50,337 nucleotides of DNA from a bacterium. GTDB lineage: Bacteria; Patescibacteriota; Minisyncoccia; UBA6257; JAUSGH01. The position numbers and the translations under genes are program-made. Location: contig JAUSGH010000012.1 in NCBI GenBank assembly GCA_030649055.1, forward strand, positions 1 to 50,337. Direction: 5' to 3'. This document shows positions 35,322 through 44,152 of the stretch, in pieces. Below the pieces are notes generated by a model that was not told the origin of the DNA, ran no database searches, and worked only from the letters and a program-made list of their open reading frames with translations. How positions within the stretch are numbered: the first letter of the stretch is position 1; every line of letters starts with the position of its first letter.

Positions 35322-37313
35322 ATGCGATTCAGCTACTCATTACTCAAACAATTCGTTCCCGCCTTGAAGAGCTCCGAACACTTGAAGGACGTCTTAACGG
35401 CACATCTTTTTGAAGTGGAATCCATTGATGGCGACACGGTGGACATCAAGGTGTTGCCGAACAGATATAGTGATTGTGCTTCGCATATCGGTATCGCGCG
35501 CGAGGTTGCGGCCGCGTTAGGTAAGCCCTTGAAGTTGCCGAAGGCGAGCAATGCGGAATCCCGCGCATCGCACGTGGAAGCGGCGTTAGACCTCGTGTTG
35601 AGCGTCAAAGAGCGCGTGCTTTGCCCGCGATACATGGCGCGGTATTTTGAGATTGATGCAAACGCTACGACACCGGAGTGGATGAAGCGCGTGCTTGCCT
35701 CTTGTGGTATGCGGCCGATTAATCCGGTGGTGGACATTATGAACTACGCGATGCTGGAGGTTGGTCAGCCCATGCACGCGTTTGACGCGGATAAAATAAA
35801 AAATATCACCATCCGCCGCGCGGAGGCAAAAGAAAAAATAGAAACACTGGACGGCAATCATTTTACGCTCACGCCGGATGACTTGGTCATTGCCGACGGG
35901 GCTCACGTGCTGGGCATCGCCGGCATTAAGGGCGGAAAGCGCGCCGAAGTAACGGCGTCCACAACGCGCATCGTGGTGGAGGCGGCGACGTTTGACAGTG
36001 TGGCGCTTTATAAAACATCAAAGCGGTTGAAGCTCGTGACGGATGCCTCGCAGCGTTTTACGCACCGCTTATCATCGGTGATGCCGCAGGAAGGAATGCT
36101 TCGCGTGACCGAATTGCTTATTAATATTTGTCACGCGCGCGTGGGCGAAGTTGTTGATTTTTATCCGAAAAAAATGAAGCCTGCGGTGTTGCGGTTCACC
36201 GCCGAAGAATTTAACGCATTGTCGGGAATGAAGTTGACGCTTACGCAGGCGCTGGGATATTTGAAGCGCTTGGGATTTGAGGTTCGGGGTGAAGGGAAGC
36301 TGACGAAGGTGGTTGCGCCCGCGCGGCGTACGGACATTGAGCGTTTTGAAGACCTTGTTGAAGAAATTGTGCGGCTCGTCGGGTACGATAAACTTCCTTC
36401 AACGCCTCCGGCGATTGCCCTTACTCCCGCGGTGCATGATGACGCGGTGAGCTTGAAAGCGCTCATCCGCCAGCTCCTCCCCGGCGCGGGATTAACCGAA
36501 GCGTATAACTACTCGTTTGTTTCCGAAAAAGATATCGCGCGAGCGGGAACTTCCGACGGAGCCGTGGCGCTTCAAAATCCCGTCAGCGCCGAGTTTGCGT
36601 ATTTGCGGCCGACGCTGGCTGGTGGCCTGCTGAAAAATATAGAAAGCAATTTCCGTTTCTCCGATACGGTGCGTATTTTTGAAATAGGGAAGGTGTTTGT
36701 CGAGACGAAGGGGAAGGTGAGTGAGCACTTGGCGCTGGGCATTGCGCTTGGCGCGAAGCATGCGTCTCCGCTCTTGGAACTGAAGGGTATCATATCCGAA
36801 CTGTTGGATCGGTTGGGGCTGATGGAGCATGTGATGCGCGATGTTACCAATGTCGGGGCGAAATATTTGAACGCCGGTGAGAGTATGTGTGTTGAGTCCG
36901 ATCATCGCTTGCTGGGCATCTTCGGCGCGGTGCCGCAGACGCTTTTGGCGCACGCGGCAATTGCGGAAATTGACCTGGGAGAACTGACTGAGCTTGTCGT
37001 TGGCGAGCGCGAATATGAACCCATCGCGAAGTATCCTTCCATAGCGCGGGACATCTCGGTGCTCATTCCGCGCGCCACGCGCGTGGGGGACATTCTTGAG
37101 GAAATCCAAGCCGTGAGTCCGAAGTTTGTCTACGACGTTGACCTCATTGATTATTTTGAAGATGAGGCGAAAATGCGCGCCGACCAAAAGAGTTTGACGT
37201 TCCGCATTGTGTTTCAGGCAAACGACCATACGTTGACCGACGATGAAGTGGGGCGTGAAATGGAAAAAATCGTGCATGTGTTGCGTGACCGTTTGTTCGC
37301 AGAGGTGCGATAG
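35322..37313 (+). CDS. pheT: Phenylalanyl-tRNA synthetase beta chain, lacking the EMAP-like domain
   Basis: A 663-residue beta subunit; typical bacterial forms have about 790. After MRFSYSLLKQFVPAL...LFEVESIDGD the chain runs directly into VDIKVLPNRYSDCASHIGIAREVAAALG (about 45-70). The roughly 110-residue tRNA-binding OB domain usually inserted there is absent. B3/4 editing, B5, the catalytic-like core and the C-terminal FDX-ACB anticodon-binding domain (about 565-663: AKYPSIARDISVLIP...LTFRIVFQANDHTLTDDEV) are present. No SD. Confidence 0.95.
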   Translation: MRFSYSLLKQFVPALKSSEHLKDVLTAHLFEVESIDGDTVDIKVLPNRYSDCASHIGIAREVAAALGKPLKLPKASNAESRASHVEAALDLVLSVKERVLCPRYMARYFEIDANATTPEWMKRVLASCGMRPINPVVDIMNYAMLEVGQPMHAFDADKIKNITIRRAEAKEKIETLDGNHFTLTPDDLVIADGAHVLGIAGIKGGKRAEVTASTTRIVVEAATFDSVALYKTSKRLKLVTDASQRFTHRLSSVMPQEGMLRVTELLINICHARVGEVVDFYPKKMKPAVLRFTAEEFNALSGMKLTLTQALGYLKRLGFEVRGEGKLTKVVAPARRTDIERFEDLVEEIVRLVGYDKLPSTPPAIALTPAVHDDAVSLKALIRQLLPGAGLTEAYNYSFVSEKDIARAGTSDGAVALQNPVSAEFAYLRPTLAGGLLKNIESNFRFSDTVRIFEIGKVFVETKGKVSEHLALGIALGAKHASPLLELKGIISELLDRLGLMEHVMRDVTNVGAKYLNAGESMCVESDHRLLGIFGAVPQTLLAHAAIAEIDLGELTELVVGEREYEPIAKYPSIARDISVLIPRATRVGDILEEIQAVSPKFVYDVDLIDYFEDEAKMRADQKSLTFRIVFQANDHTLTDDEVGREMEKIVHVLRDRLFAEVR

Positions 37314-37386
37314 TCGCTTTCTATTTTCGGCGTAATGCGATACGTTCTAATGTAGAACATCAATGTTGTGTAGAAAGAGGTGCGCA

Positions 37387-37878
37387 ATGCCGATCTTCAA
37401 TACGAAGCGCTGCCGGAAATACTTTGTGAAGGAGTGCCGCGATTTCGGGCATGAAACGCTGGAATCTCTTATCGCGGAGCGTAGCGAGGCGCTTGCGTTG
37501 GCGGCGCCCACGCCGCAATGCGTGAAGTTCCCGATGCTCGTGGGAATGGAGCCGGTGACGGACGAGGTGCACAGTGCGGAGGATTGCATGTTCTGCCGCA
37601 GCGTTCTTTACGTGTACTACTTCCTTTACATAACCAAGAAGGAGCTGCGGCTGTACAGCAAAGTCGTTGCGCGAAGAAACGAAACACCGGTCGCGGCGGT
37701 GTGTCGCGCGCTCAAATCCAGCATGTTCAAGGGCGGAAAGGAATGCTTGAACACGGGTGAAGCGATGAACTTTGACGCGCTTCCGCCGGAACAGCAAGAG
37801 CATCGCATGGACTGCGTGAAGTGCAACTTGCGCGTTGATCTGTGGGCTGTAATTGGCAACATTGAACTGCGGAGGTGA
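37387..37878 (+). CDS. Protein of unknown function with Cys pairs
   Basis: A 163-residue protein. Paired cysteines in EDCMFCRS (about 62-69) and MDCVKCN (about 142-148) could bind a metal. Between them lie YVYYFLYITKKELRLYSK and a basic stretch. No signal peptide. AAAGAGGTG lies seven bases before the ATG at 37387, which is chosen over the upstream 37363. The next gene follows after three bases with its own SD. Confidence 0.68.
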   Translation: MPIFNTKRCRKYFVKECRDFGHETLESLIAERSEALALAAPTPQCVKFPMLVGMEPVTDEVHSAEDCMFCRSVLYVYYFLYITKKELRLYSKVVARRNETPVAAVCRALKSSMFKGGKECLNTGEAMNFDALPPEQQEHRMDCVKCNLRVDLWAVIGNIELRR

Positions 37879-37881
37879 GTG

Positions 37882-38559
37882 ATGGTTGAACTGCGATTCA
37901 CCGCCGGGCGATTTCGGCGGTGGCTTGTTTCGTTCGCGAAGCGCGCCGGACTCTCCGTCACCGAGGCGCGATGGAAGATTGACGCATTTGCGGAGACGAC
38001 GCTCTGCAACGACGACCGGATAGTGTTGAGGCATCTGGAACGGGCGGAGTTGGACGACTCCGCGCATCAGCAGATCGTCAACAGGTGCTGGCGCTGTCAC
38101 GCGTTCGCAGTGATCGCCCGGCTTTTCTTTGCCGGTATGCACGAACGCATTGCGGCGGTGGGGAGGCGGCGCGAGCGCGCGCTCTATGGCGCGTTGTGCC
38201 GTTTGGAGAACATGCTCGCGGGTAAGCCGGAGGAAGACGGGGTACGCGAGTCGGAACCAAAACGTAAGGGTTCTCCGTACGCGAACGTGGGGCGATATGA
38301 TCCGGAGGCAGACGAAGAGGACGAAGGCGGCTGTGAGGAAAGCGCGCTCACGCGTCGCGTGACGCTTGAGGAGCTGCTCCGGTTTCCGTCGCTCCCTATC
38401 GTGCGGCGCTTTGCGGTGAACGAATGCGGGGAAGACCGCGCCGTGGTCTACGCGTTGAAAAATGTTCGCATCGTTTTCGGTCCGGCGCATGCGCATCGGG
38501 GCGAAAAGAGAGAGAAGCGCGGAGTAAGGCGGGCGGCGCGTTTGCGCCGCAAGCGATGA
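37882..38559 (+). CDS. Basic protein of unknown function
   Basis: A 225-residue protein: an Arg-rich N-terminal half with one CWRC pair (about 68-71), an acidic middle (YDPEADEEDEGGCEE) and a strongly basic tail (GEKREKRGVRRAARLRRKR). No recognised domain. GGAGGTGAG precedes the ATG at 37882. It is probably co-transcribed with the preceding Cys-pair protein and ends at a terminator. Confidence 0.65.
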   Translation: MVELRFTAGRFRRWLVSFAKRAGLSVTEARWKIDAFAETTLCNDDRIVLRHLERAELDDSAHQQIVNRCWRCHAFAVIARLFFAGMHERIAAVGRRRERALYGALCRLENMLAGKPEEDGVRESEPKRKGSPYANVGRYDPEADEEDEGGCEESALTRRVTLEELLRFPSLPIVRRFAVNECGEDRAVVYALKNVRIVFGPAHAHRGEKREKRGVRRAARLRRKR

Positions 38560-38560
38560 T

Positions 38561-38592
38561 GCCGGTCGCCTGGGGCGACCGGCGTTTCCTTA
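38561..38592 (+). terminator. Rho-independent terminator
   Basis: GCCGGTCGCC-TGG-GGCGACCGGC (38561-38583) followed by GTTTCCTTAT. Confidence 0.75.
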
Positions 38593-38604
38593 TATAACGC
38601 ACTG

Positions 38605-38633
38605 TTGAATTCGCGTTATTTTTTTGATATACT
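38605..38633 (+). promoter_or_regulatory. gyrB promoter
   Basis: TTGAAT (38605-38610), a 17-base spacer and TATACT (38628-38633). Transcription should start near 38640, leaving about 16 bases before the ATG at 38656, with no SD. Confidence 0.7.
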
Positions 38634-38655
38634 TATAGTATTCATTTCCATCATT

Positions 38656-41600
38656 ATGCCTTCCAAAAAACCTGAAAAATCAGCCGCGAAACCAAGCGAA
38701 GAGAAGCCCAAAACAACCGCTCCCGGAATGGCCGAAGCGAATAAGCCGACATCCTATACCGCCAAAGACATTTATGTGTTGGAGGGTTTGGAGCCGGTCC
38801 GGAAACGTCCCGGAATGTACATCGGTTCCACCGGCCCGGACGGTCTGCATCACCTGATATGGGAGGTAGTGGACAACTCCATTGACGAGGCGATGGCGGG
38901 ATATGCCAAGACCATCCGCGTGGAAATGTTGCCGGATAATAAAATTGCCGTGTCGGACGATGGCCGCGGAATCCCAGTGGAAACACACGCGCAAACAAAG
39001 GTGTCGGCGTTGGAAACCGTGATGACCAAGCTTCACGCCGGAGGAAAATTCGGCGGCGAGTCCTATAAAGTGTCCGGCGGTTTGCACGGAGTGGGCGTCA
39101 GCGTCGTGAATGCCCTTTCCACACATTTGGAAGTGGAGGTTTCGCGTGACGGCAATTTATATAAACAAGAATACAAGTGCGGTGCGCCGCAGTATAAGGT
39201 GAAGAAGGTGGGGAAGAGCCCAATGCCCGGCACCGGAACAAAAGTAACCTTTGAGGCGGACCCGACGATTTTCCAAAAAGTGGAATACGACCGCAAGCGT
39301 GTGATTGAGCATTTGCGCCAGCAAGCGTATCTTACGAAGGGCGTGAAGGTGGAAATCATAGACACGCGCGAGCCCGGTGCGCCGTTTTATTATGGATTTT
39401 ATTTTGACGGTGGACTGCTTTCATTTATCAAGTACCTCGGCCGCGCGGAGAAGCCCTTGCAGGAGACGCCGTTTTACGTGGATAAAAATTCCGAGAACGT
39501 GGAAGTGGAAGCGGCGTTTGTGTTCAACAACGAATACGAAATGCAGGAGCTTTCGTTTGCGAACAATATTTATACGCCCGACGGCGGCATGCACTTGACC
39601 GGTTTCCGCTCTGCCTTGACGCGTACGTTGAATGACTACGCGCGGAGCAATGAATACATCAAAGCGGCGGACGAAAACTTGACCGGCGACGACGTGCGCG
39701 AGGGGATGATCGTGGTGATTTCCGTTAAGTTGCGTGAACCGCAGTTTGAAGGGCAGACCAAGGCGCGGCTGGGCAGTCCTGAGGCGCGTACCGCAACCGA
39801 AACCGTGACGGGTGAGGCGCTCAAAGAATTTCTTGACCGCAATTCCGCTGACGGCCGCCGCATTATTGAAAAGTGTCTGCTTGCCGCCCGTGCCCGAAAG
39901 GCCGCAAAGGCCGCAAAAGAAACCGTGCTTCGGAAGGGAGTACTGGAAGGTTTGACACTTCCCGGAAAACTCGCGGATTGTTCAAGTAAGAATCCGGCGG
40001 AATCCGAGCTCTTCATCGTGGAGGGCGATTCTGCAGGTGGTTGTTTTTCCGGTGAAACAAAAGTTGCTCTTGTGGACGGAAGAACCGCGTCTTTTGAAGA
40101 GTTAGTTGAAGAAGATAAAAAAGGAATAAAGAATTATTGCTACACTATTGACGCGAACGGTTCCGTTGCGATTAGCGAAATACTCCATCCTCGCGTGACA
40201 AAGAAAAATGCAGCAGTCGTAAAAGTGGTGTTGGACAATGGGGAAGAAGTTGTTTGCACGCCGGACCATAAGTTTATGCTCGCTGACGGCGTATATAAAG
40301 AAGCAAGAAATCTTACATCGACCGATTCGCTGATGCCGTTGTATCGCCAACACTCGCGGATAGGAAAACGGATTACTATTGAGGGATACGAAATGGTGTT
40401 TGACCCCGCGGCACGCCGGTGGCTTTTTACGCACGTGCTTGCCGACCAATATAACCTTGCGCGCGGCGCATACATTGAAACGGCGGGGTCACACCGTCAC
40501 CACAAGGATTTCAATAAATGCAATAACAACCCCGACAATCTTTGGCGGCTCACGCGCGAAGGACATCTCGCGACGCATCGTAAACATGCCGCGGTGACAT
40601 TGCAACGGCCGGATACACTCGCGAAACTGCGCGCGCTTCGGGCGACTCCGGAGTTCAAGCAAAAGATGAGCGTAAAGATGTCCACCATGCGGGATATGTT
40701 GAGCGCGCGGGCAAAAAGGCAGTGGGAGAGCGTGGAGTATAAAGCATTTATGACGGAAAAGTTTTTAGCGTTTTATCACGGCAATGCCGCCTATCGTGCG
40801 CAGAGTAACGTACGGCTTGCTGCGGCGCAGGAAAAGTATTGGAGCGAGGGGTCGCATCGGGAGGCGCAAGCCGAACGCACGCACGGCTATTTTGTAGCAC
40901 ATCCTGAGGAGCGTGCCGCCCGCGCCGTTGTCGCGGACGCGCAATGGCAGAATGGCGCATTGCGACGATGGCGTAGCGAAAAAACAAAAAATCAGTGGAC
41001 GGTGGAATTTCGCGCGAAGCGCCGCGCAGCGTATAACGAAACGTATTATCACAAGGCATTGAGCGTGTTGCGGAATATTTTTGAGCGCGCGGGGACGGTT
41101 GATGGCGGCGCGTATGAGCTTGCGCGAAGAAAAACAAACGATAAATCGTTGTTGCGCTATGACACGATACTTGCGCGCTTCTTTAGTAACGACGCGGCGC
41201 GTCTTGGCGAAACGGTAGCGCGCTATAACCACAAAGTCAGTTCCGTTACGCTGCTTACGGAGACGATGGACGTATATGACATGGAAGTTCCCGGAACGCA
41301 TAACTTCGCGCTTGCTTCGGGCGTGTTTGTGCATAATAGCGCCAAGCAAGGCCGTGACCGGAGATTTCAGGCAATTTTGCCGCTCAAAGGAAAAATTTTG
41401 AACGTGGAGAAATCCAACGTGGAAAGAATGCTTTCGTCCAAAGAGGTGAAGGCACTCGTTATCGCGCTCGGCACCGCGATTGCGGAGAGTTTTGATATTT
41501 CGCGGTTGCGTTACCACAAAATCATCATCATGACCGATGCCGACGTTGACGGCGCGCACATTAGGACGCTCCTCATGACCCTTTTCTATCGTTATTTCCG

Positions 41601-41958
41601 TCCCATTATTGAACAGGGATATCTCTACATTGCACAGCCGCCGCTCTATCGTATCCAAAAAAATAAAGAGGTGCTCTATGCGTATAGCGACAATGAAAAA
41701 GAGAAAGTGGTAAAACAGATGGGTGGCGACAAGGGCGAAAAAATAAACATCCAGCGTTATAAAGGTCTTGGTGAAATGAACCCGGACCAGCTGTGGGAAA
41801 CAACTATTGACCCCGCGAACCGGATGCTCAAGGTTATTGAAATCGCGGATGCCGCCGCCGCGGACCAGATGTTTGATATTCTGATGGGTGAAGAAGTTGC
41901 CCAACGCAAAAACTTTATCCAAACGCATGCGCTGTCGGTGAAAAATCTTGACGTGTAA
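38656..41958 (+). CDS. gyrB: DNA gyrase subunit B containing an intein
   Basis: A 1100-residue precursor; 668 residues of extein and 432 of intein. The extein shows the GHKL ATPase (VVDNSIDEAMAGY, DDGRGIPVE, GLHGVGVSVVNALS), transducer (QTKARLGSPE) and TOPRIM parts (EGDSAGG...SAKQGRDR, MTDADVDGAHIRTLLMTLF), ending with the IQRYKGLGEMNP region. The intein interrupts the TOPRIM motif between EGDSAGG and SAKQ. GyrB must be spliced to be active. The start at 38656 is fixed by the promoter, since the upstream TTG is part of the -35 box. Confidence 0.97.
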   Translation: MPSKKPEKSAAKPSEEKPKTTAPGMAEANKPTSYTAKDIYVLEGLEPVRKRPGMYIGSTGPDGLHHLIWEVVDNSIDEAMAGYAKTIRVEMLPDNKIAVSDDGRGIPVETHAQTKVSALETVMTKLHAGGKFGGESYKVSGGLHGVGVSVVNALSTHLEVEVSRDGNLYKQEYKCGAPQYKVKKVGKSPMPGTGTKVTFEADPTIFQKVEYDRKRVIEHLRQQAYLTKGVKVEIIDTREPGAPFYYGFYFDGGLLSFIKYLGRAEKPLQETPFYVDKNSENVEVEAAFVFNNEYEMQELSFANNIYTPDGGMHLTGFRSALTRTLNDYARSNEYIKAADENLTGDDVREGMIVVISVKLREPQFEGQTKARLGSPEARTATETVTGEALKEFLDRNSADGRRIIEKCLLAARARKAAKAAKETVLRKGVLEGLTLPGKLADCSSKNPAESELFIVEGDSAGGCFSGETKVALVDGRTASFEELVEEDKKGIKNYCYTIDANGSVAISEILHPRVTKKNAAVVKVVLDNGEEVVCTPDHKFMLADGVYKEARNLTSTDSLMPLYRQHSRIGKRITIEGYEMVFDPAARRWLFTHVLADQYNLARGAYIETAGSHRHHKDFNKCNNNPDNLWRLTREGHLATHRKHAAVTLQRPDTLAKLRALRATPEFKQKMSVKMSTMRDMLSARAKRQWESVEYKAFMTEKFLAFYHGNAAYRAQSNVRLAAAQEKYWSEGSHREAQAERTHGYFVAHPEERAARAVVADAQWQNGALRRWRSEKTKNQWTVEFRAKRRAAYNETYYHKALSVLRNIFERAGTVDGGAYELARRKTNDKSLLRYDTILARFFSNDAARLGETVARYNHKVSSVTLLTETMDVYDMEVPGTHNFALASGVFVHNSAKQGRDRRFQAILPLKGKILNVEKSNVERMLSSKEVKALVIALGTAIAESFDISRLRYHKIIIMTDADVDGAHIRTLLMTLFYRYFRPIIEQGYLYIAQPPLYRIQKNKEVLYAYSDNEKEKVVKQMGGDKGEKINIQRYKGLGEMNPDQLWETTIDPANRMLKVIEIADAAAADQMFDILMGEEVAQRKNFIQTHALSVKNLDV
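40042..41337 (+). mobile_element. GyrB intein with HNH homing endonuclease (432 aa)
   Basis: Codons 463-894 of gyrB. Block A CFSGETKVAL starts with the nucleophilic Cys1; block B is TPDHKFML; block F is YDMEVPGTHNFAL; block G is GVFVHN, followed by Ser+1 of the extein. The inner part has HHKDFNKCNNNPDNLWRL and EGHLATHRKH, an HNH endonuclease motif rather than LAGLIDADG. The site (GDSAGG/SAKQGRDR) is one used by known GyrB inteins. All splicing residues are present, so splicing looks functional. Confidence 0.93.
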
Positions 41959-42012
41959 TAAATCAGTTGACTTTCGCCACCCGTTGCCGTACAATAAACC
42001 AATTACCGTACT

Positions 42013-42201
42013 ATGTTTGAAAAACTCAAGCTTTTCTTGCAGGAGTCGAGGACGGAGTTCCAGCGCGTAAACTGGCCGACGCGTCAGGAAACGACACGTT
42101 TAACGTTGGTTGTTATCGTCATGTCGCTTGGCGTCGCGGTCTTTTTGGGCGTTGTTGACTATGTGTTTTCAATCGGCCTCGCCCGCATCATCACCCCGTA
42201 A
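42013..42201 (+). CDS. secE: Preprotein translocase subunit SecE
   Basis: A 62-residue single-spanning SecE: the amphipathic helix LQESRTEFQRVNWPTRQET is followed by one membrane helix (about 31-56). It clamps SecY in the translocon. It is placed before nusG, as in most bacteria. No SD. Confidence 0.93.
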   Translation: MFEKLKLFLQESRTEFQRVNWPTRQETTRLTLVVIVMSLGVAVFLGVVDYVFSIGLARIITP

Positions 42202-42205
42202 GAAG

Positions 42206-42250
42206 CCGCCCCATATTAAATACTAAATTCTAGATACTAAATACTTAGCC
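42206..42250 (+). repeat. AATACTAAATTCTAGATACTAAA repeat
   Basis: The secE-nusG gap is filled with TACTAAATTCTAGATACT units like those at 11220-11246. Confidence 0.65.
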
Positions 42251-42252
42251 CC

Positions 42253-42804
42253 ATGTCCCGCATTGAAGGCACAAAAGAACGCTCATGGTATGCCGTGCAT
42301 ACCTACTCGGGTTACGAAGATGCCGTCGCGCGTTATTTAAAACAGCGCGTTGATTCACTCGCGATGGGCGACAAGATTTTTAATGTTATCGTTCCGAAAG
42401 AAAAAAAGATTCGCGTAAAAAACGGCAAGCGTCGCGTGATTGAGGAAAAGATTTACCCGGGCTATGTGCTGGTGGAAATGATGCTTGGCGACGATTCGTG
42501 GTATGTGGTGCGGAACACTCCGCGCGTGACGGGCTTTGTGGGTTCGGACTCCACCACCCCCACACCGCTCTCCAAAGCGGAGGTGGACTTGTTGATGTCG
42601 CGGATGGGTGAAGGAACGGAAAAGAAGTTTTTGGTGGATTTGGTGGCAGGCGACATGGTGCGCGTTTCCGACGGTCCGTTTAAGGACTATGACGCGAAAG
42701 TGTCCGAAGTGGACTCCGAGCGCGGCAAGGTCAAGGTCTTGATTCCGATTTTCGGACGTGATACACTCGTTGAATTGGACGTGCTGCAAATACAAAAGTT
42801 GTAA
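42253..42804 (+). CDS. nusG: Transcription antitermination factor NusG
   Basis: A 183-residue protein: the NGN domain starts SWYAVHTYSGYEDAVARYLKQRV and includes YPGYVLVEM and NTPRVTGFVG; the C-terminal KOW domain has GDMVRVSDGPFKDYDAKVSEVD. It binds RNA polymerase and couples it to ribosomes or Rho. Lies between secE and rplK as usual. Confidence 0.96.
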   Translation: MSRIEGTKERSWYAVHTYSGYEDAVARYLKQRVDSLAMGDKIFNVIVPKEKKIRVKNGKRRVIEEKIYPGYVLVEMMLGDDSWYVVRNTPRVTGFVGSDSTTPTPLSKAEVDLLMSRMGEGTEKKFLVDLVAGDMVRVSDGPFKDYDAKVSEVDSERGKVKVLIPIFGRDTLVELDVLQIQKL

Positions 42805-42808
42805 CAGC

Positions 42809-42856
42809 CCCATTCGCATTATTTGAATCAGATTTGCATTATTCGCGATTACTCCT
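42809..42856 (+). repeat. CCCATTCGCATTATT repeat, untranslated copy
   Basis: CCCATTCGCATTATT...CATTATTCGCGATTACTCC, nearly the same as 17556-17604, where it encodes a prepilin leader. Here it fills the nusG-rplK gap. Confidence 0.75.
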
Positions 42857-43282
42857 ATGGCCAAACCAATCAAAACAACTCTAAAACTCCAGATTGAAGC
42901 GGGCAAGGCAAACCCGGCGCCGCCGATCGGACCAGCATTAGGTCAGCATGGCGTGAACATTGCCGAGTTCTGCAAGCAGTTCAACGCCGCGACAAAAGAC
43001 ATGACGGGTGATGTTATCCCCGCCGAAATCACGATCTACGAAGACCGTAGTTTTACGTTTATTTTGAAAACCCCTCCGGCATCCGCGTTGCTCAAAAAAG
43101 CCGCGGGTATTGAAAAGGGTTCCGGAACGCCGAACAAAACAAAAGTGGGTAAGGTGACGAAAGCCGACCTCCGCGCCATCGCGGAAAAGAAAATGGTGGA
43201 CCTGAACGCAAACGACATCGACGCCGCGATGAGAATTATCGCGGGAACGGCGAAGAATATGGGGATAGAGGTTGTTGACTAG
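42857..43282 (+). CDS. rplK: 50S ribosomal protein L11
   Basis: A 141-residue uL11: N-terminal [33 protein letters not shown] and C-terminal rRNA-binding [44 protein letters not shown]. It forms the GTPase-associated stalk base. Usually followed by rplA (uL1); here a terminator and tmk follow instead. Confidence 0.97.
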   Translation: MAKPIKTTLKLQIEAGKANPAPPIGPALGQHGVNIAEFCKQFNAATKDMTGDVIPAEITIYEDRSFTFILKTPPASALLKKAAGIEKGSGTPNKTKVGKVTKADLRAIAEKKMVDLNANDIDAAMRIIAGTAKNMGIEVVD

Positions 43283-43315
43283 GAATCAGGAAGCAGGAAT
43301 AACGAATCAGGAAAA

Positions 43316-43346
43316 AACCCGGTCGCCTAAGGCGACCGGGTTTTGT
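43316..43346. terminator. Bidirectional terminator after rplK
   Basis: AACCCGGTCGCC-TAA-GGCGACCGGGTT with TTTTG on one side and AAAAAA on the other. Repeats of GAATCAGGAAGCAGGAATAA type precede it (43281-43312). Confidence 0.8.
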
Positions 43347-43363
43347 GTTAAGATGAAACTACT

Positions 43364-44095
43364 ATGGCCGCGGCTAAAGGCAAATTTATCGTCATTGAGG
43401 GCACTGACGGTTCCGGAAAGGGGACGCAGTTTCAAAAATTGGTTGAACGGCTGAATGTGGTGAATGTTCCGCTTGCCACGTTTGATTTCCCGCAATACGG
43501 GAAGCCGTCGGCGTATTTTGTTGAGCAGTATTTGAATGGACGCTACGGCGCCATGAACGAGAGTGTCAGCGGATTATTCGCGCTGGATCGCGTTGACGCG
43601 GTAAGTCCCGAGGCCGCCTCGCTTTTTTATGCGCTTGATCGTTTTGATATACGGAAAGATATAAACGACGCGCTCGCGGCGGGGAAACTTGTGCTTTCCA
43701 ATCGCTACGTGACTTCCAATATGGGGCACCAGGGCGCGAAGATTGCGCGCAAAGTCGATCGCGCGCGTTACTTGAAGTGGCTGGATAACATCGAGTATGG
43801 AATTTTGGGCGCGGCTCGGCCAGACATGGTCATCTTGCTCCACGTGCCGGCGGCAATCGCCCAGCAGCTCATCGCGAAAAAAGCGGAGCGCAAATATCTT
43901 GAGGGCGTCAAAAAAGACATTCACGAAAAAAATCTTGAGTATTTGAAAAACGCGGAGGCGGTGTATCTGGAAGTCGCCGCGATGTATCCGGAAACATTCC
44001 GTGTCATTGAGTGTACCGAAGGCGGCAATCTAATGCCCATTGAGGCGATTCATGAGCGCGTATGGGCGGTAATTGAACCGTTGACGCGCCGTTGA
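43364..44095 (+). CDS. tmk: Thymidylate kinase
   Basis: A 243-residue dTMP kinase. P-loop GTDGSGKGTQ (13-22), the DR-type substrate motif FALDRVDAV/FYALDRFDIRKD, the NRYVTSNMGHQGAK region and the C-terminal helices. It phosphorylates dTMP to dTDP. Longer than the E. coli enzyme (213), closer to forms with a longer lid region (KAERKYLEGVKKDIHEKNLEYL). No SD. Its stop overlaps the promoter of the next gene. Confidence 0.93.
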   Translation: MAAAKGKFIVIEGTDGSGKGTQFQKLVERLNVVNVPLATFDFPQYGKPSAYFVEQYLNGRYGAMNESVSGLFALDRVDAVSPEAASLFYALDRFDIRKDINDALAAGKLVLSNRYVTSNMGHQGAKIARKVDRARYLKWLDNIEYGILGAARPDMVILLHVPAAIAQQLIAKKAERKYLEGVKKDIHEKNLEYLKNAEAVYLEVAAMYPETFRVIECTEGGNLMPIEAIHERVWAVIEPLTRR

Positions 44096-44119
44096 CATCA
44101 CGTGCTCGCGGGCTATGCT
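44092..44119 (+). promoter_or_regulatory. Strong promoter overlapping the tmk stop
   Basis: TTGACA (44092-44097), a 16-base spacer and TATGCT (44114-44119). It reads into the gene at 44153. The -10 matches those of the three cassettes that follow. Confidence 0.7.
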
Positions 44120-44152
44120 TTGATAAGGACAACTCGTGATCGGAGGTGACTG

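Noticed and set aside
37360-38496. 378-codon - strand frame opposite two accessory genes
   Set aside because: The + strand genes each have an SD and fit a transcript with promoter region and terminator; the - frame is Arg/His-rich in the manner of shadow frames.
40765-41994. 409-codon - strand frame opposite gyrB and the intein
   Set aside because: A shadow of the strongly conserved gyrB frame; no start signals or motifs.
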